From: Pseudomonas sp. N40(2020)
Lineage (GTDB): Bacteria; Pseudomonadota; Gammaproteobacteria; Pseudomonadales; Pseudomonadaceae
DNA length: 64,000 nt
NCBI RefSeq assembly: GCF_014472415.1
Contig: NZ_JACSZV010000028.1
Span: 1-64,000, forward strand
Direction of reading: 5' to 3'
Every line of letters starts with the position of its first letter. Position 1 is the first letter of the stretch. The position numbers and the translations under genes were made by a program. Below are positions 16,060-24,913 of the stretch, in pieces. A model generated the notes under the pieces. The model was not told the origin of the DNA. It did not search any database and was given only the letters and a program-made list of their open reading frames with translations.

Positions 16060-16773
16060 TCATGGGCACCAGTAAATCTCTAACGTGGGTTGCAGAAACG
16101 CGCGAACCGGCATGGCAGCGACGTCGTCGGACGCCAGCGCGGCATTCAGGGTGGTCAGTTTCGATTGACCGGAAATCGACAGAATCTTGTGCTTGGCCGA
16201 AGCCAGTAGCGCACGGCTCATGGTCAGGCGCTGACGCGGCACGCTCGGTGCCAGCATCGGCCAGCAACGGCGCGTGCCGTCGGCTTGCAGCGCTTCAGCG
16301 AGGTTCGGGCTGTCAGGGAACAGCGAAGCGGTATGACCGTCGTCGCCCATGCCCAGCACCAGTACGTCAATCGCTGGCAATTCCGCGAGCAAGCGGTCGG
16401 CGTTTTCCGCTGCCTGTTCCACATTCGTCGCAGCGCTGTAGAGGCTGAGGAACTGTGCCTTGGCTGCCGGACCTTTGAGCAGATACTGCTTGAGCAAACC
16501 GGCATTGCTGTCGGCGTGTTCGACCGGTACCCAGCGCTCATCGGCGAGGGTCACGACGACCTTCGACCAGTCCAGTTCCTGTTTGGCCAAGTGCTGGAAA
16601 AACGCCACCGGGCTGCGCCCGCCGGACACCACCAGCACTGCGTTGCCGCGTGCCGCAATGGCATCGCCGAGCTGCTTGGCAACGTTCAGCGCCAGACCTT
16701 CGGCCAACAACACCGGGCTCTTGAATTCGTGAGCGTTCACGCCCGCGGGCAGTTTCACATCAGATATCGCCAT
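16060..16773 (-). CDS. pgl: 6-phosphogluconolactonase
   Basis: A 237-residue SugarP-isomerase-like protein. It hydrolyses 6-phosphogluconolactone made by Zwf. Motifs: VLVVSGGRSPVAFF, VTLADERWVP and LGMGDDGHTASLFPDS. Its start overlaps the end of zwf by 14 bases, showing translational coupling. It is cytoplasmic, with the usual DevB-type length. Confidence 0.93.
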   Translation of the reverse strand: MAISDVKLPAGVNAHEFKSPVLLAEGLALNVAKQLGDAIAARGNAVLVVSGGRSPVAFFQHLAKQELDWSKVVVTLADERWVPVEHADSNAGLLKQYLLKGPAAKAQFLSLYSAATNVEQAAENADRLLAELPAIDVLVLGMGDDGHTASLFPDSPNLAEALQADGTRRCWPMLAPSVPRQRLTMSRALLASAKHKILSISGQSKLTTLNAALASDDVAAMPVRAFLQPTLEIYWCP

Positions 16774-18226
16774 ACCACGACCTCCCGTCCCGCGTGATCA
16801 ATGCAATGGAGCTCATCGGCCCCCACGACCCGGCCGCATAGGGCTTGGGCGCGTCACCGGATTTTTTCCACCCGGCGATCAGCTGGTCACACCACTTCCA
16901 CGCGGCTTCGATTTCATCTTTACGGACAAACAGGTTCTGATTGCCGTTCATCACTTCCAGCAACAACCGCTCGTAGGCATCGGGGATCCGCGCGCTACGC
17001 CAGGTGTCGGAGAAATTCAGTTGCAGCGGGCCGCTGCGCAGTTGCATGCCTTTATCCAGGCCCTGCTCTTTGGTCATCACGCGCAAGGAAATACCTTCGT
17101 CCGGTTGCAGGCGGATGATCAGTTTGTTGCTGATCTGCAGGCGCTGCTCGGGGGCGAAGATGTAGTGCGACGGTTCCTTGAAGTGGATGACGATCTGCGA
17201 CAGTTTCTGCGGCATGCGCTTGCCGGTCCGCAGGTAGAACGGCACACCGGCCCAACGCCAGTTGCGGATGTCGGCACGCAGGGCGACGAAGGTTTCGGTG
17301 TCGCTCTGGGTGTTGGAGTTCGGTTCTTCGAGGTAGCCCGGTACGGATTTGCCTTCGCTGTGGCCAGCGATGTACTGACCGCGCACCACTTGGGTGGTCA
17401 GACCTTCCGGACTGATCGGCGCCAGGGCCTTGAGCACTTTTACTTTTTCGTCACGGATACTGTCGGCAGACAAGTCGGCCGGCGGATCCATGGCGATCAG
17501 GCAGAGTAGTTGCAGCAGGTGATTCTGAATCATGTCGCGCAGCTGGCCGGCCTTGTCGAAGTAGCCCCAACGGCCTTCGATGCCGACCTTCTCGGCCACG
17601 GTGATTTCCACGTGGGAGATGTAATTCTGGTTCCACTGGGTTTCGAACAGGCTGTTGGCGAAACGCAGGGCGATCAGGTTTTGAACGGTCTCTTTGCCCA
17701 GGTAGTGGTCGATACGGTAGGTGCGGTTCTCCGGGAAGAACTGCGCCACGGCATCATTCACTTTGCGCGAGGATTCGAGATCGGAGCCGATCGGTTTTTC
17801 CAGCACTACGCGGGTGTTTTCTGCCAGACCGACTTTCGCCAGGTTCTCGCAGATCGCGCCGTATACCGCCGCCGGAGTGGCGAAGTAGGCAATCATGCGT
17901 TGCGCGCTGCCGGCCATTTCGGCCAGTGCGACGTAATCATCAGCCTTGAGGAAGTCGACGTGCAGGTAAGTCAGGCGAGCGAGAAAGCGCTCGGCAACGG
18001 CTTCGTTCAGTTCTTTGCCGACGTAGCGGCGCAGTTCGGCGGCGATGAACGCCATGTGCTCTTGCTCGGAACCCGCTTCACGGGCCAACGCGATGATGCG
18101 CGTGTCCTCGTGCAGCAGGTCGGCGCCGTCAAGGTGATAAAGGGCAGGAAACAACTTGCGCAGGGCGAGATCGCCAAGAGCGCCGAACAAGGCAAAGGTG
18201 CACGGTTCAACCGTAATCGAAGGCAT
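16760..18226 (-). CDS. zwf: Glucose-6-phosphate 1-dehydrogenase
   Basis: A 488-residue enzyme that oxidises glucose-6-phosphate with NAD(P). The nucleotide-binding LFGALGDLALRKLFPALY, EKPIGSDLESS and active-site RIDHYLGKETVQN are intact. It heads zwf-pgl-eda and is divergent from its repressor gene hexR. The leader holds a HexR-type box (18292-18307) and an A-rich stretch AAAAGAACAAACATC just before the ATG. One of several zwf copies common in fluorescent Pseudomonas may be elsewhere. Confidence 0.94.
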   Translation of the reverse strand: MPSITVEPCTFALFGALGDLALRKLFPALYHLDGADLLHEDTRIIALAREAGSEQEHMAFIAAELRRYVGKELNEAVAERFLARLTYLHVDFLKADDYVALAEMAGSAQRMIAYFATPAAVYGAICENLAKVGLAENTRVVLEKPIGSDLESSRKVNDAVAQFFPENRTYRIDHYLGKETVQNLIALRFANSLFETQWNQNYISHVEITVAEKVGIEGRWGYFDKAGQLRDMIQNHLLQLLCLIAMDPPADLSADSIRDEKVKVLKALAPISPEGLTTQVVRGQYIAGHSEGKSVPGYLEEPNSNTQSDTETFVALRADIRNWRWAGVPFYLRTGKRMPQKLSQIVIHFKEPSHYIFAPEQRLQISNKLIIRLQPDEGISLRVMTKEQGLDKGMQLRSGPLQLNFSDTWRSARIPDAYERLLLEVMNGNQNLFVRKDEIEAAWKWCDQLIAGWKKSGDAPKPYAAGSWGPMSSIALITRDGRSWYGDI

Positions 18227-18291
18227 GATGTTTGTTCTTTTATCAAGTTAAGCTACAAATACCTTTTTTCAAGGCATCACTCAAGGGAAAA

Positions 18292-18307
18292 TGTAGTAAT
18301 AACCACA
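18292..18307. promoter_or_regulatory. HexR-type operator, zwf/hexR divergent region
   Basis: TGTAGTAATAACCACA is a near-palindrome (TGTAGT against ACCACA, one mismatch). Read on the other strand with its next base it starts TTGTGGT, close to the TTGT-N7/8-ACAA HexR pattern known in P. putida, though the second half is imperfect. It sits between the zwf and hexR starts. Confidence 0.6.
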
Positions 18308-18442
18308 ACATTTTCGCAAAATACAGATTCCGAGTGGTGGTCGGTCGGAGCCATCAGTAGGATAGGCCACCGTTACCGGCCATATCAAAGGCCCAATTTG
18401 CATAGCCCGGCGCACTTTGCGCAGGTGAATTAGGAATTCCAT

Positions 18443-19312
18443 ATGGACCGCGTGCGAAATTTACTGGAACAGATCCAGAGTCGCCTTGAAGACCTGAACA
18501 AGGCCGAACGCAAAGTCGCCGAAGTGATCCTGCTCAACCCGCAGCAGGCCACCCGCTTCAGCATCGCCGCCCTCGCCCAGGCAGCCTCGGTGAGCGAACC
18601 GACGGTCAACCGTTTCTGCCGTTCGTTCGGCGTCAGTGGTTACCCTGAGCTCAAGCTGCAACTGGCCCAGAGCCTGGCCAGCGGCGCGGCGTACGTCAGC
18701 CGCGCAGTCGAGGCCGATGACAATCCCGAAGCCTATACACAGAAAATTTTCGGCAGCGCCATCGCTTCGCTCGACAGCGCTTGCCAGGCACTCGATCCGA
18801 ACCTGATCAGCCGCGCCGTCGACCTGTTGATTCAGGCCCGGCAGATCCACTTCTTCGGCCTCGGGGCGTCAGCTCCAGTGGCTCTCGACGCGCAGCACAA
18901 GTTCTTCCGTTTCAACCTGGCGGTGACGGCGCATGCCGATGTGCTGATGCAGCGGATGATTGCTTCGGTGGCACACACCGGCGAGCTGTTCGTGATCATT
19001 TCCTACACCGGCCGCACCCGTGAGCTGGTGGAAGTGGCGCGCATTGCTCGGGAGAACGGTGCTTCGGTGCTCGGCCTGACGGCGGAGAATTCGCCGTTGG
19101 CCAAGGCGAGTACCTTGAGCCTGAACATTCCTCTGCCGGAAGACACCGACATCTATATGCCGATGACTTCGCGGATCATTCAGTTGACGGTGCTGGATGT
19201 GCTGGCGACGGGGATGACGTTGCGTCGCGGGGTGGATTTCCAGCCGCATTTGCGCAAGATCAAAGAGAGCTTGAATGCGAGCCGGTATCCGGTGGGTGAT
19301 GAGTTCAACTGA
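18443..19312 (+). CDS. hexR: HexR, RpiR-family repressor of glucose catabolism
   Basis: A 289-residue regulator. The N-terminal helix-turn-helix (about 1-77) includes FSIAALAQAASVSEPTVNRF. A SIS sugar-phosphate-binding domain follows (about 125-260) with IHFFGLGASAPVALDAQHKF and FVIISYTGRTRELVEVARIA. In Pseudomonas HexR represses zwf, edd and gap and is released by KDPG. It is divergent from zwf, consistent with autoregulation through the shared box. Confidence 0.93.
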   Translation: MDRVRNLLEQIQSRLEDLNKAERKVAEVILLNPQQATRFSIAALAQAASVSEPTVNRFCRSFGVSGYPELKLQLAQSLASGAAYVSRAVEADDNPEAYTQKIFGSAIASLDSACQALDPNLISRAVDLLIQARQIHFFGLGASAPVALDAQHKFFRFNLAVTAHADVLMQRMIASVAHTGELFVIISYTGRTRELVEVARIARENGASVLGLTAENSPLAKASTLSLNIPLPEDTDIYMPMTSRIIQLTVLDVLATGMTLRRGVDFQPHLRKIKESLNASRYPVGDEFN

Positions 19313-19324
19313 TCTCTGGCGACT

Positions 19325-19426
19325 GATCGTTCCCACGCTCTGCGTGGGAACGCCTAAAGGGACGCTCTGCGTCCAGTGACGCGGAGCGTCACGGTCTGCA
19401 TTCCCACGCAGAGCGTGGGAACGATC
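19325..19426. repeat. Intergenic inverted repeat, GATCGTTCCCACGC family
   Basis: GATCGTTCCCACGCTCTGCG at the left pairs with CGCAGAGCGTGGGAACGATC at the right. Inner GGACGC/GCGTCC-like stems are present. It fills the hexR-mutarotase convergent gap. Confidence 0.88.
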
Positions 19427-19427
19427 A

Positions 19428-20282
19428 CTAAGCCGCAGCCCACGCCTGCAAACTCAAATGCGCCTTCTCCCCCGGCGCCAGATGCAGGCTATCGGTCCCA
19501 CCCGCCGCTGCCTCAACACAGACAAACTCCGTCACCTCATCCCAGCTCACGCCCAACAACGGCCGCGACCCGGGATGCCACACCACCGTATCGCCACTGT
19601 CGCCAGTATCAATGCACAACTCGCGCTGCCAGGCGTGATCCTTGAGCTGCAATTCGCCGTCATGCTGGAACACCCGCTGACAGCCGCCATCGACCCGCAA
19701 CTCACCTTCCTGATGGCAAGCCTGGCGGTTCAACTGGTCATACCCCTGCGCACCTTCGAGGCCAGACAGCGCTATCTCACCCACATCGCCAATACGCCAG
19801 TAAGCGTGCAAAGCCTGGCTTAACTGGCAAGGCATGTCGTCCTGATGCTCGGTGCTCAGACGTAATTCCATGCGCTCACCGAGGTGAGCGTGCAGGTCGA
19901 CCTGCCAGTCGCATAACTGCAATTGCCAGTGCAGTCGCACGCCATCCTCGGCGCTGCTGCTGTCGAGCAGTTTCCAGTCGAGCAATCGTGCCCAGCCATG
20001 GGACGGCCAGGCATTTTCGCTCGGATGACGGCCATACCACGGCCAGCAGACCGGCACACCACCACGAATGGCGCCGACATGCGGCCACTTCGCCGCACAC
20101 CACAACCACGGTTTTTGCCCGCGAGGCTGAAAGTGCAGCAACTGCGCGCCTTGACGACTGAAAACCGCCTGACACAGCGGGTGATCAATCACCAACACGT
20201 CGCGCATCTGATAGCGCTCCCAGGCGAACACAGGTTGTTCGCGCAGGGATTTGAAGAAGCGTTGTAGCGGATGCTCATGCAT
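19428..20282 (-). CDS. D-hexose-6-phosphate mutarotase (YeaD family)
   Basis: A 284-residue aldose-1-epimerase-fold protein. Motifs include QGAQLLHFQPRGQKPWLW, GGVPVCWPWYG, HGWARLLDW and DVGEIALSGLEG. It interconverts anomers of glucose-6-phosphate, which fits its place between oprB and the hexR/zwf genes. It is downstream of oprB on the same strand but beyond the oprB terminator. Cytoplasmic, full length. Confidence 0.88.
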   Translation of the reverse strand: MHEHPLQRFFKSLREQPVFAWERYQMRDVLVIDHPLCQAVFSRQGAQLLHFQPRGQKPWLWCAAKWPHVGAIRGGVPVCWPWYGRHPSENAWPSHGWARLLDWKLLDSSSAEDGVRLHWQLQLCDWQVDLHAHLGERMELRLSTEHQDDMPCQLSQALHAYWRIGDVGEIALSGLEGAQGYDQLNRQACHQEGELRVDGGCQRVFQHDGELQLKDHAWQRELCIDTGDSGDTVVWHPGSRPLLGVSWDEVTEFVCVEAAAGGTDSLHLAPGEKAHLSLQAWAAA

Positions 20283-20330
20283 TGGCCACGGTTCCGAATT
20301 TATCTGTCATGGGCAACAGCGCCCCTCGCA

Positions 20331-20359
20331 AAAAAAAGCGGACAGCCTTGGCTGTCCGC
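20331..20359 (-). terminator. Terminator of gtsABCD-oprB
   Basis: GCGGACAGCC (20338-20347) and GGCTGTCCGC (20350-20359), then a run of A at 20330-20336 that is a T run on the minus strand. It follows the oprB stop by about 40 bases. Confidence 0.88.
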
Positions 20360-20397
20360 AAATATGCGCACATAGAGAGGAGCTTACCGCAGACGCG

Positions 20398-21747
20398 TTA
20401 GAACACGGTCTGAATTTTCAGACCCGCGACCAAAGCGTTGTCCACGGCATCCACACCGCCCGGATGGGTGATGTATTGCAGGTTAGGACGTACGGTCAGC
20501 CAGTTGGTGACATGGATGCCGTAGTTGAGCTCGTAGTTGTATTCGGTTTCACGAATCGGCGAGAACACCGGATTGTCGTAGTCCGAAACACCGTTAGACA
20601 CGTTGAGCAGCTCGGCGTTTTTCTTCACGTCATCATTGACGTGGATACGGGCGGCGCCGATACCGATGTCATCCTTGGGACGGGCGTCGAACGGGCCTTT
20701 GTAGACAAACATCACCGACTGGTAGTTGTCGATGAAGTTGGTGTCCTTGTCGTGGAACGTGGCGTTGGCGGCGATGTTCAGACCGCGTGTCGCATCACCG
20801 TTGTGGCTGGTGAGTTGCTGTTGCGCCACGAACCAGTAGCCGCTTTTGCTGCTGTGGGTCTTGTAGGCGTTGCCAGTAGTGGCAGCGTCGAAACCATTGA
20901 TGTCTTCACGAACATCATCAGCATCCGCCGTGCTCTTGTAGTAACCGACGCGGTATTCGCCCGGCAGGCTGTTGACCTTCGGCGACCAGACCAGCTCGAC
21001 CGGCAACACGGTGCCTTTGGTGCCGCTGCCGCTGAGTTTGAAGCCGTTGCCGTGTTCCAGCTGCGACGGGTTCTGGTTGTACGCGCCGATCTGCGCGTAG
21101 AGCTCGTCGTTGATGTTGTACTTCACGCGGATCGCGGCCTGGCTGACGGGCCAGTTGTACCAGATGTTGGTGGCCCAGTTACCGACCTGGGAACCGCAGA
21201 ACGCCAGGTTCTGGAATTCGCACGGGAAGGTGTTGAAGTCTTCGCCTTCACCGAAGTAACCGGCCTTGACGTCGAGCTTGTTATCGAAGAACTGGTGCTG
21301 AATCCACAACTGGGTCAGACGTACCATGTGGCCACGGCCGTAAACTTCTTGAGACGAACTCAAGGTACCGGCACGCGGATCGCCCACGCGGTCGTTGGAG
21401 ATGTTTTGACCGTTACGGTTGGTCAGTTGGATCTTGGCCTGGGTGTTGTCCCAGCCCCACAGCTTTTGCAGATCAAGTGCCACGCCCAGACCGAACTGGT
21501 CGCTGTAACGGCCGGTCTTGTCGTCGTTGTAGCCGCCGTTCAGGTTGGCGCCCATTTCACCGACGTAGTCCGCCTTGATGTCGATACCCTGCTCGATCAG
21601 CTTGGTCCGCTCGCCACCCCAGTCGCCGGTCATCCATTTCGAATCGGAACTGAAGGCATCCGCTGCCATCGCATTACCGGCCAGCACCAATGCCGCCGCA
21701 GCTGACACTTGGCAGATCAACCGGGCATTGACGTGTTTCTTTTTCAT
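20398..21747 (-). CDS. oprB: Carbohydrate-selective porin OprB
   Basis: A 449-residue outer-membrane beta-barrel. A signal peptide ends near residue 28 (AGNAMAADAFS). The mature start KWMTGDWGGERTKLIEQGID is the OprB hallmark, and the last residues end in LKIQTVF with a C-terminal Phe, the barrel assembly signal. It admits glucose into the periplasm for GtsA. It is the distal gene of gtsABCD-oprB. The leader carries AATAACAATAAA just before AGACGAGG, a CA-type Hfq/Crc tract. Confidence 0.93.
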   Translation of the reverse strand: MKKKHVNARLICQVSAAAALVLAGNAMAADAFSSDSKWMTGDWGGERTKLIEQGIDIKADYVGEMGANLNGGYNDDKTGRYSDQFGLGVALDLQKLWGWDNTQAKIQLTNRNGQNISNDRVGDPRAGTLSSSQEVYGRGHMVRLTQLWIQHQFFDNKLDVKAGYFGEGEDFNTFPCEFQNLAFCGSQVGNWATNIWYNWPVSQAAIRVKYNINDELYAQIGAYNQNPSQLEHGNGFKLSGSGTKGTVLPVELVWSPKVNSLPGEYRVGYYKSTADADDVREDINGFDAATTGNAYKTHSSKSGYWFVAQQQLTSHNGDATRGLNIAANATFHDKDTNFIDNYQSVMFVYKGPFDARPKDDIGIGAARIHVNDDVKKNAELLNVSNGVSDYDNPVFSPIRETEYNYELNYGIHVTNWLTVRPNLQYITHPGGVDAVDNALVAGLKIQTVF

Positions 21748-21761
21748 CCCTACATCCTCGT

Positions 21762-21776
21762 CTTTATTGTTATTAA
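21762..21776 (-). promoter_or_regulatory. CA-motif (Hfq/Crc-type) tract before oprB
   Basis: The minus strand reads TTAATAACAATAAAG, fitting the AAnAAnAA rule for Crc/Hfq translational repression targets in Pseudomonas. It lies just upstream of the AGACGAGG ribosome site of oprB. Confidence 0.55.
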
Positions 21777-21853
21777 CTGTTTTTATCTAACGCGGTTTAC
21801 ATAAAGTGCGGCGAATGACAGGCCATTCACCGCGTGCTCCCAGATGTTGTTCT

Positions 21854-23014
21854 TCAGCGACCTTTGAACTGGGCGACGTTGGCGCCGTGCGCTTCTGTCT
21901 CAGGCTGGGCCGCAACGCCCAGACGCTCGCCAGTCTTGGCATCGAACAACAAAACTTTCGACGGATCGAATTGCAGCGTCAGGCTCTCGCCCACCTGCGG
22001 CGCCACGTCCGGTGCCAGTCGGCAGCAGACCTTGGTGTCGTTCAGGTTGACGAACACCAAGGTGTCCGGACCGGTCGGTTCAGTGACCTGCACTTCAGCG
22101 CGAATGCTCGGCAGGCCATTGCCCTCGCCGTTCGCCAGTACGATCTGTTCCGGGCGCAGGCCGAGGATCACTTCGCGATCTTCGAGACCGGCGTCCTGCA
22201 TACCCATTGGCAACTCGCAACGTGCCTGGCCGCTGTCGAGCAGCGCCAGCAGACGACCGTCCTTGCGTTGCAGACGCAACGGGATGAAGTTCATCGGCGG
22301 CGAACCAATGAAACTCGCCACGAACAGGTTGGCCGGGTCGTTGTAGATCTCTTTTGGCGTACCGAACTGCTGGATGATGCCGTCCTTCATCACCGCCACT
22401 TTGTCGCCCAGGGTCATCGCTTCGATCTGGTCGTGGGTCACGTAGACCGTGGTGGTTTTCAGGCGCTGGTGCATCAGTTTCATTTCGGTGCGCATCTCGA
22501 CGCGCAGCTTGGCGTCGAGGTTGGACAGCGGTTCGTCGAACAGATAGATCTTCGGCCGACGCGCCAACGCACGGCCCATCGCCACACGCTGTTGCTGACC
22601 ACCGGAGAGCTGGCCCGGCTTGCGGTTGAGCAGGTGTTCGATCTGCAACAGCTTGGCCACGCGGGCGACTTCTTCGTCGATCGCCGACTGCGGCATCTTG
22701 CGAATCTTCAGACCGAACTCGATGTTCTCGCGCACGCTCATGGTCGGGTACAGCGCGTAGGACTGGAACACCATGGCGATGTCGCGATCCTTGGGGCTCA
22801 TGCCGCTGACGTCCTGGTCGCCGATCATGATCGCGCCGCCGGTGATGGTTTCCAGGCCGGCGATGCAGTTCATCAGGGTCGACTTGCCGCAGCCCGACGG
22901 GCCGACGAGGATCAGGAACTCACCGTCCTTGATCGACAGTTCGATGTTCTTCAGGGTGTCCGGCAGGCCGGCACCATAGGTCTTGTTTACGTTGCGAAGT
23001 TCGAGCGTAGCCAT
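21854..23014 (-). CDS. gtsD: Glucose ABC transporter ATPase (GtsD/MalK type)
   Basis: A 386-residue ATPase that powers the glucose importer. Walker A GPSGCGKST, signature LSGGQQQRVAMG, Walker B YLFDEPLSNLD and the H-loop VTHDQIEAM are intact. A MalK-type C-terminal TOBE regulatory domain (about 240-386) follows. Start 2 bases after the gtsC stop, so it is tightly coupled. It is often annotated malK or ugpC by similarity; context points to glucose. Confidence 0.92.
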   Translation of the reverse strand: MATLELRNVNKTYGAGLPDTLKNIELSIKDGEFLILVGPSGCGKSTLMNCIAGLETITGGAIMIGDQDVSGMSPKDRDIAMVFQSYALYPTMSVRENIEFGLKIRKMPQSAIDEEVARVAKLLQIEHLLNRKPGQLSGGQQQRVAMGRALARRPKIYLFDEPLSNLDAKLRVEMRTEMKLMHQRLKTTTVYVTHDQIEAMTLGDKVAVMKDGIIQQFGTPKEIYNDPANLFVASFIGSPPMNFIPLRLQRKDGRLLALLDSGQARCELPMGMQDAGLEDREVILGLRPEQIVLANGEGNGLPSIRAEVQVTEPTGPDTLVFVNLNDTKVCCRLAPDVAPQVGESLTLQFDPSKVLLFDAKTGERLGVAAQPETEAHGANVAQFKGR

Positions 23015-23016
23015 GA

Positions 23017-23862
23017 TTACCCCTTGACTGCGCCGGCCGTCAGCCCGCGCACGAAATACTTGCCTGCGACCACATAGACCAGCAGGGTCGGCAGGCCGGC
23101 GATCATCGCCGCTGCCATGTCCACGTTGTATTCCTTGGCGCCGGTGCTGGTGTTGACCAGGTTGTTCAGCGCCACCGTAATCGGCTGCGAATCACCGCTG
23201 GAGAACACCACACCGAACAGGAAGTCGTTCCAGATCTGAGTGAACTGCCAGATCAGGCAGACCATGATGATCGGCGTCGACATCGGCAGAATGATCCGCC
23301 GGAAAATGGTGAAGAAACCCGCGCCATCCAGACGTGCGGCTTTCACCAGCGCATCGGGAATGCTCACGTAGTAGTTACGGAAGAACAGCGTGGTGAACGC
23401 CAGACCGTAAACCACATGGATAAACACCAGACCGGTGGTGGTGCTGGCCAGACCCATCTTGCCGAGGGTGAACGAGGCTGGCAGCAGCACGGTCTGGAAC
23501 GGCAGGAAGCAGCCGAACAACAACAGACCGAAAAACAGTTGCGAGCCACGGAAGCGCCACATCGACAGCACGTAACCGTTCAATGCACCGATGGCGGTGG
23601 AGATGATTACGGCAGGGACGGTGATCTTGATCGAGTTCCAGAAGTAGCCATCAACCGTTGCCCAGGCCTTGACCCAGCCGATGCCGCTGACCACGGTCGG
23701 CCAGCTCAGCAGGTTGCCGGTGCTGATGTCTTCCGGGGTCTTGAAGCTGGTCAGCAACATGACCACCAGCGGCACCAGATAAAGGAACACGGCGAAGATC
23801 AGCACCGCGTAAATCGCGATGCGACTCAGGCTGATCGCAGGTTTGGCAGCGAGACTAGTCAT
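23017..23862 (-). CDS. gtsC: Glucose ABC transporter permease (GtsC)
   Basis: A 281-residue MalG-like inner-membrane permease with about six helices. The EAA loop region reads IPDALVKAARLDGAGFFTIF, ending with the conserved G before RRIILPMSTP. The N-terminus overlaps the gtsB stop by 8 bases. It pairs with GtsB to form the channel and with GtsD for energy. Confidence 0.92.
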   Translation of the reverse strand: MTSLAAKPAISLSRIAIYAVLIFAVFLYLVPLVVMLLTSFKTPEDISTGNLLSWPTVVSGIGWVKAWATVDGYFWNSIKITVPAVIISTAIGALNGYVLSMWRFRGSQLFFGLLLFGCFLPFQTVLLPASFTLGKMGLASTTTGLVFIHVVYGLAFTTLFFRNYYVSIPDALVKAARLDGAGFFTIFRRIILPMSTPIIMVCLIWQFTQIWNDFLFGVVFSSGDSQPITVALNNLVNTSTGAKEYNVDMAAAMIAGLPTLLVYVVAGKYFVRGLTAGAVKG

Positions 23863-24763
23863 TGCGCTTGGTCCTCAGCTCGGAATACAGGTAAGGCACG
23901 ATGATCGCGAGAATCGCACCGAGCATCAGAATCGCACTGGCCGAACCCATGCCCATCTGGCCGCGACTGAACGTGAACGAGTACATGAACATCGCCGGCA
24001 GATCAGAGGAGTAACCCGGACCACCGGCAGTCATCGCGGCAACCAGGTCGAAGCTCTTGATCGCGATGTGCGCCAGAATCATTACCGCACTGAAGAACAC
24101 CGGACGCAGACTTGGCAGCACCACTTTCCAGTAGATCGTCGGCATGCTCGCGCCGTCGATCTGCGCGGCACGGATGATCGACTGATCAACCCCACGCAGG
24201 CCGGCGAGGAACATCGCCATGATGAAGCCCGAGGCTTGCCAGACAGCGGCGATCACCAGGCAATAGACCACGCGATCAGGGTCGATCAGCCAGTCGAGAC
24301 GGAAGCCTTCCCAGCCCCAGTCACGCAACAATTTGTCCAGGCCCATGCCCGGGTTGAGCAGCCATTTCCACGCGGTACCGGTGACGATCATCGAGAGCGC
24401 CATCGGGTACAGGTAAATGGTGCGGATGAAACCTTCGCGGCGGATACGCTGGTCGAGGAACACCGCCAGCAGCACGCCGATCACCAGGGTGATGCCGATG
24501 AACATCCCGCCGAACAGGGCGAGGTTCTTGCTCGCGACCCACCAGCGATCGTTGTCGAACAGCCGCTGATACTGCGCCAGACCGGCCCACTTGTAGTTGG
24601 GCAGGAACGTAGAAGTGGTGAACGACAGAATGAACGTCCACAGGATGTAGCCATAGAAGCCCACCAGCACGATGAACATGCTCGGAGCCAGCACCAGTTT
24701 TGGCAGCCAGCGTTGCAATGCATCGAACGGCGAGGCCTTGCTGAACACAGCAACAGAACTCAT
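23855..24763 (-). CDS. gtsB: Glucose ABC transporter permease (GtsB)
   Basis: A 302-residue MalF-like permease with about six helices. The EAA-type loop QSIIRAAQIDGASMPTIYWK precedes VVLPSLRP. The start at 24763 (MSSVAVFSKASPF) lies beyond the gtsA-gtsB repeat. It acts with GtsC. Confidence 0.92.
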   Translation of the reverse strand: MSSVAVFSKASPFDALQRWLPKLVLAPSMFIVLVGFYGYILWTFILSFTTSTFLPNYKWAGLAQYQRLFDNDRWWVASKNLALFGGMFIGITLVIGVLLAVFLDQRIRREGFIRTIYLYPMALSMIVTGTAWKWLLNPGMGLDKLLRDWGWEGFRLDWLIDPDRVVYCLVIAAVWQASGFIMAMFLAGLRGVDQSIIRAAQIDGASMPTIYWKVVLPSLRPVFFSAVMILAHIAIKSFDLVAAMTAGGPGYSSDLPAMFMYSFTFSRGQMGMGSASAILMLGAILAIIVPYLYSELRTKRND

Positions 24764-24810
24764 GGGGGAATCCAGTACGAGAGAAAAGGACTACTTGGGC
24801 AACTCGCCCC

Positions 24811-24906
24811 CTTGTAGGGGTGAGCCTGCTCGCGATTGCGGTGTGTCAGTTGATGAATCTGTTACCTGACAAACTGCTATCGCGAGCAGGCTCACTCCTA
24901 CAGGGG
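24811..24906. repeat. REPIN-like inverted repeat in the gtsA-gtsB spacer
   Basis: TGTAGGGGTGAGCCTGCTCG and GAGCAGGCTCACTCCTACA pair across about 96 bases. It lies inside the operon between the binding protein and the permeases. Confidence 0.88.
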
Positions 24907-24913
24907 CCAAGCA

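Noticed and set aside
20251..21705. A long plus-strand frame across oprB
   Set aside because: OprB on the minus strand has signal peptide and family motifs. The plus frame reads as low-complexity shadow.
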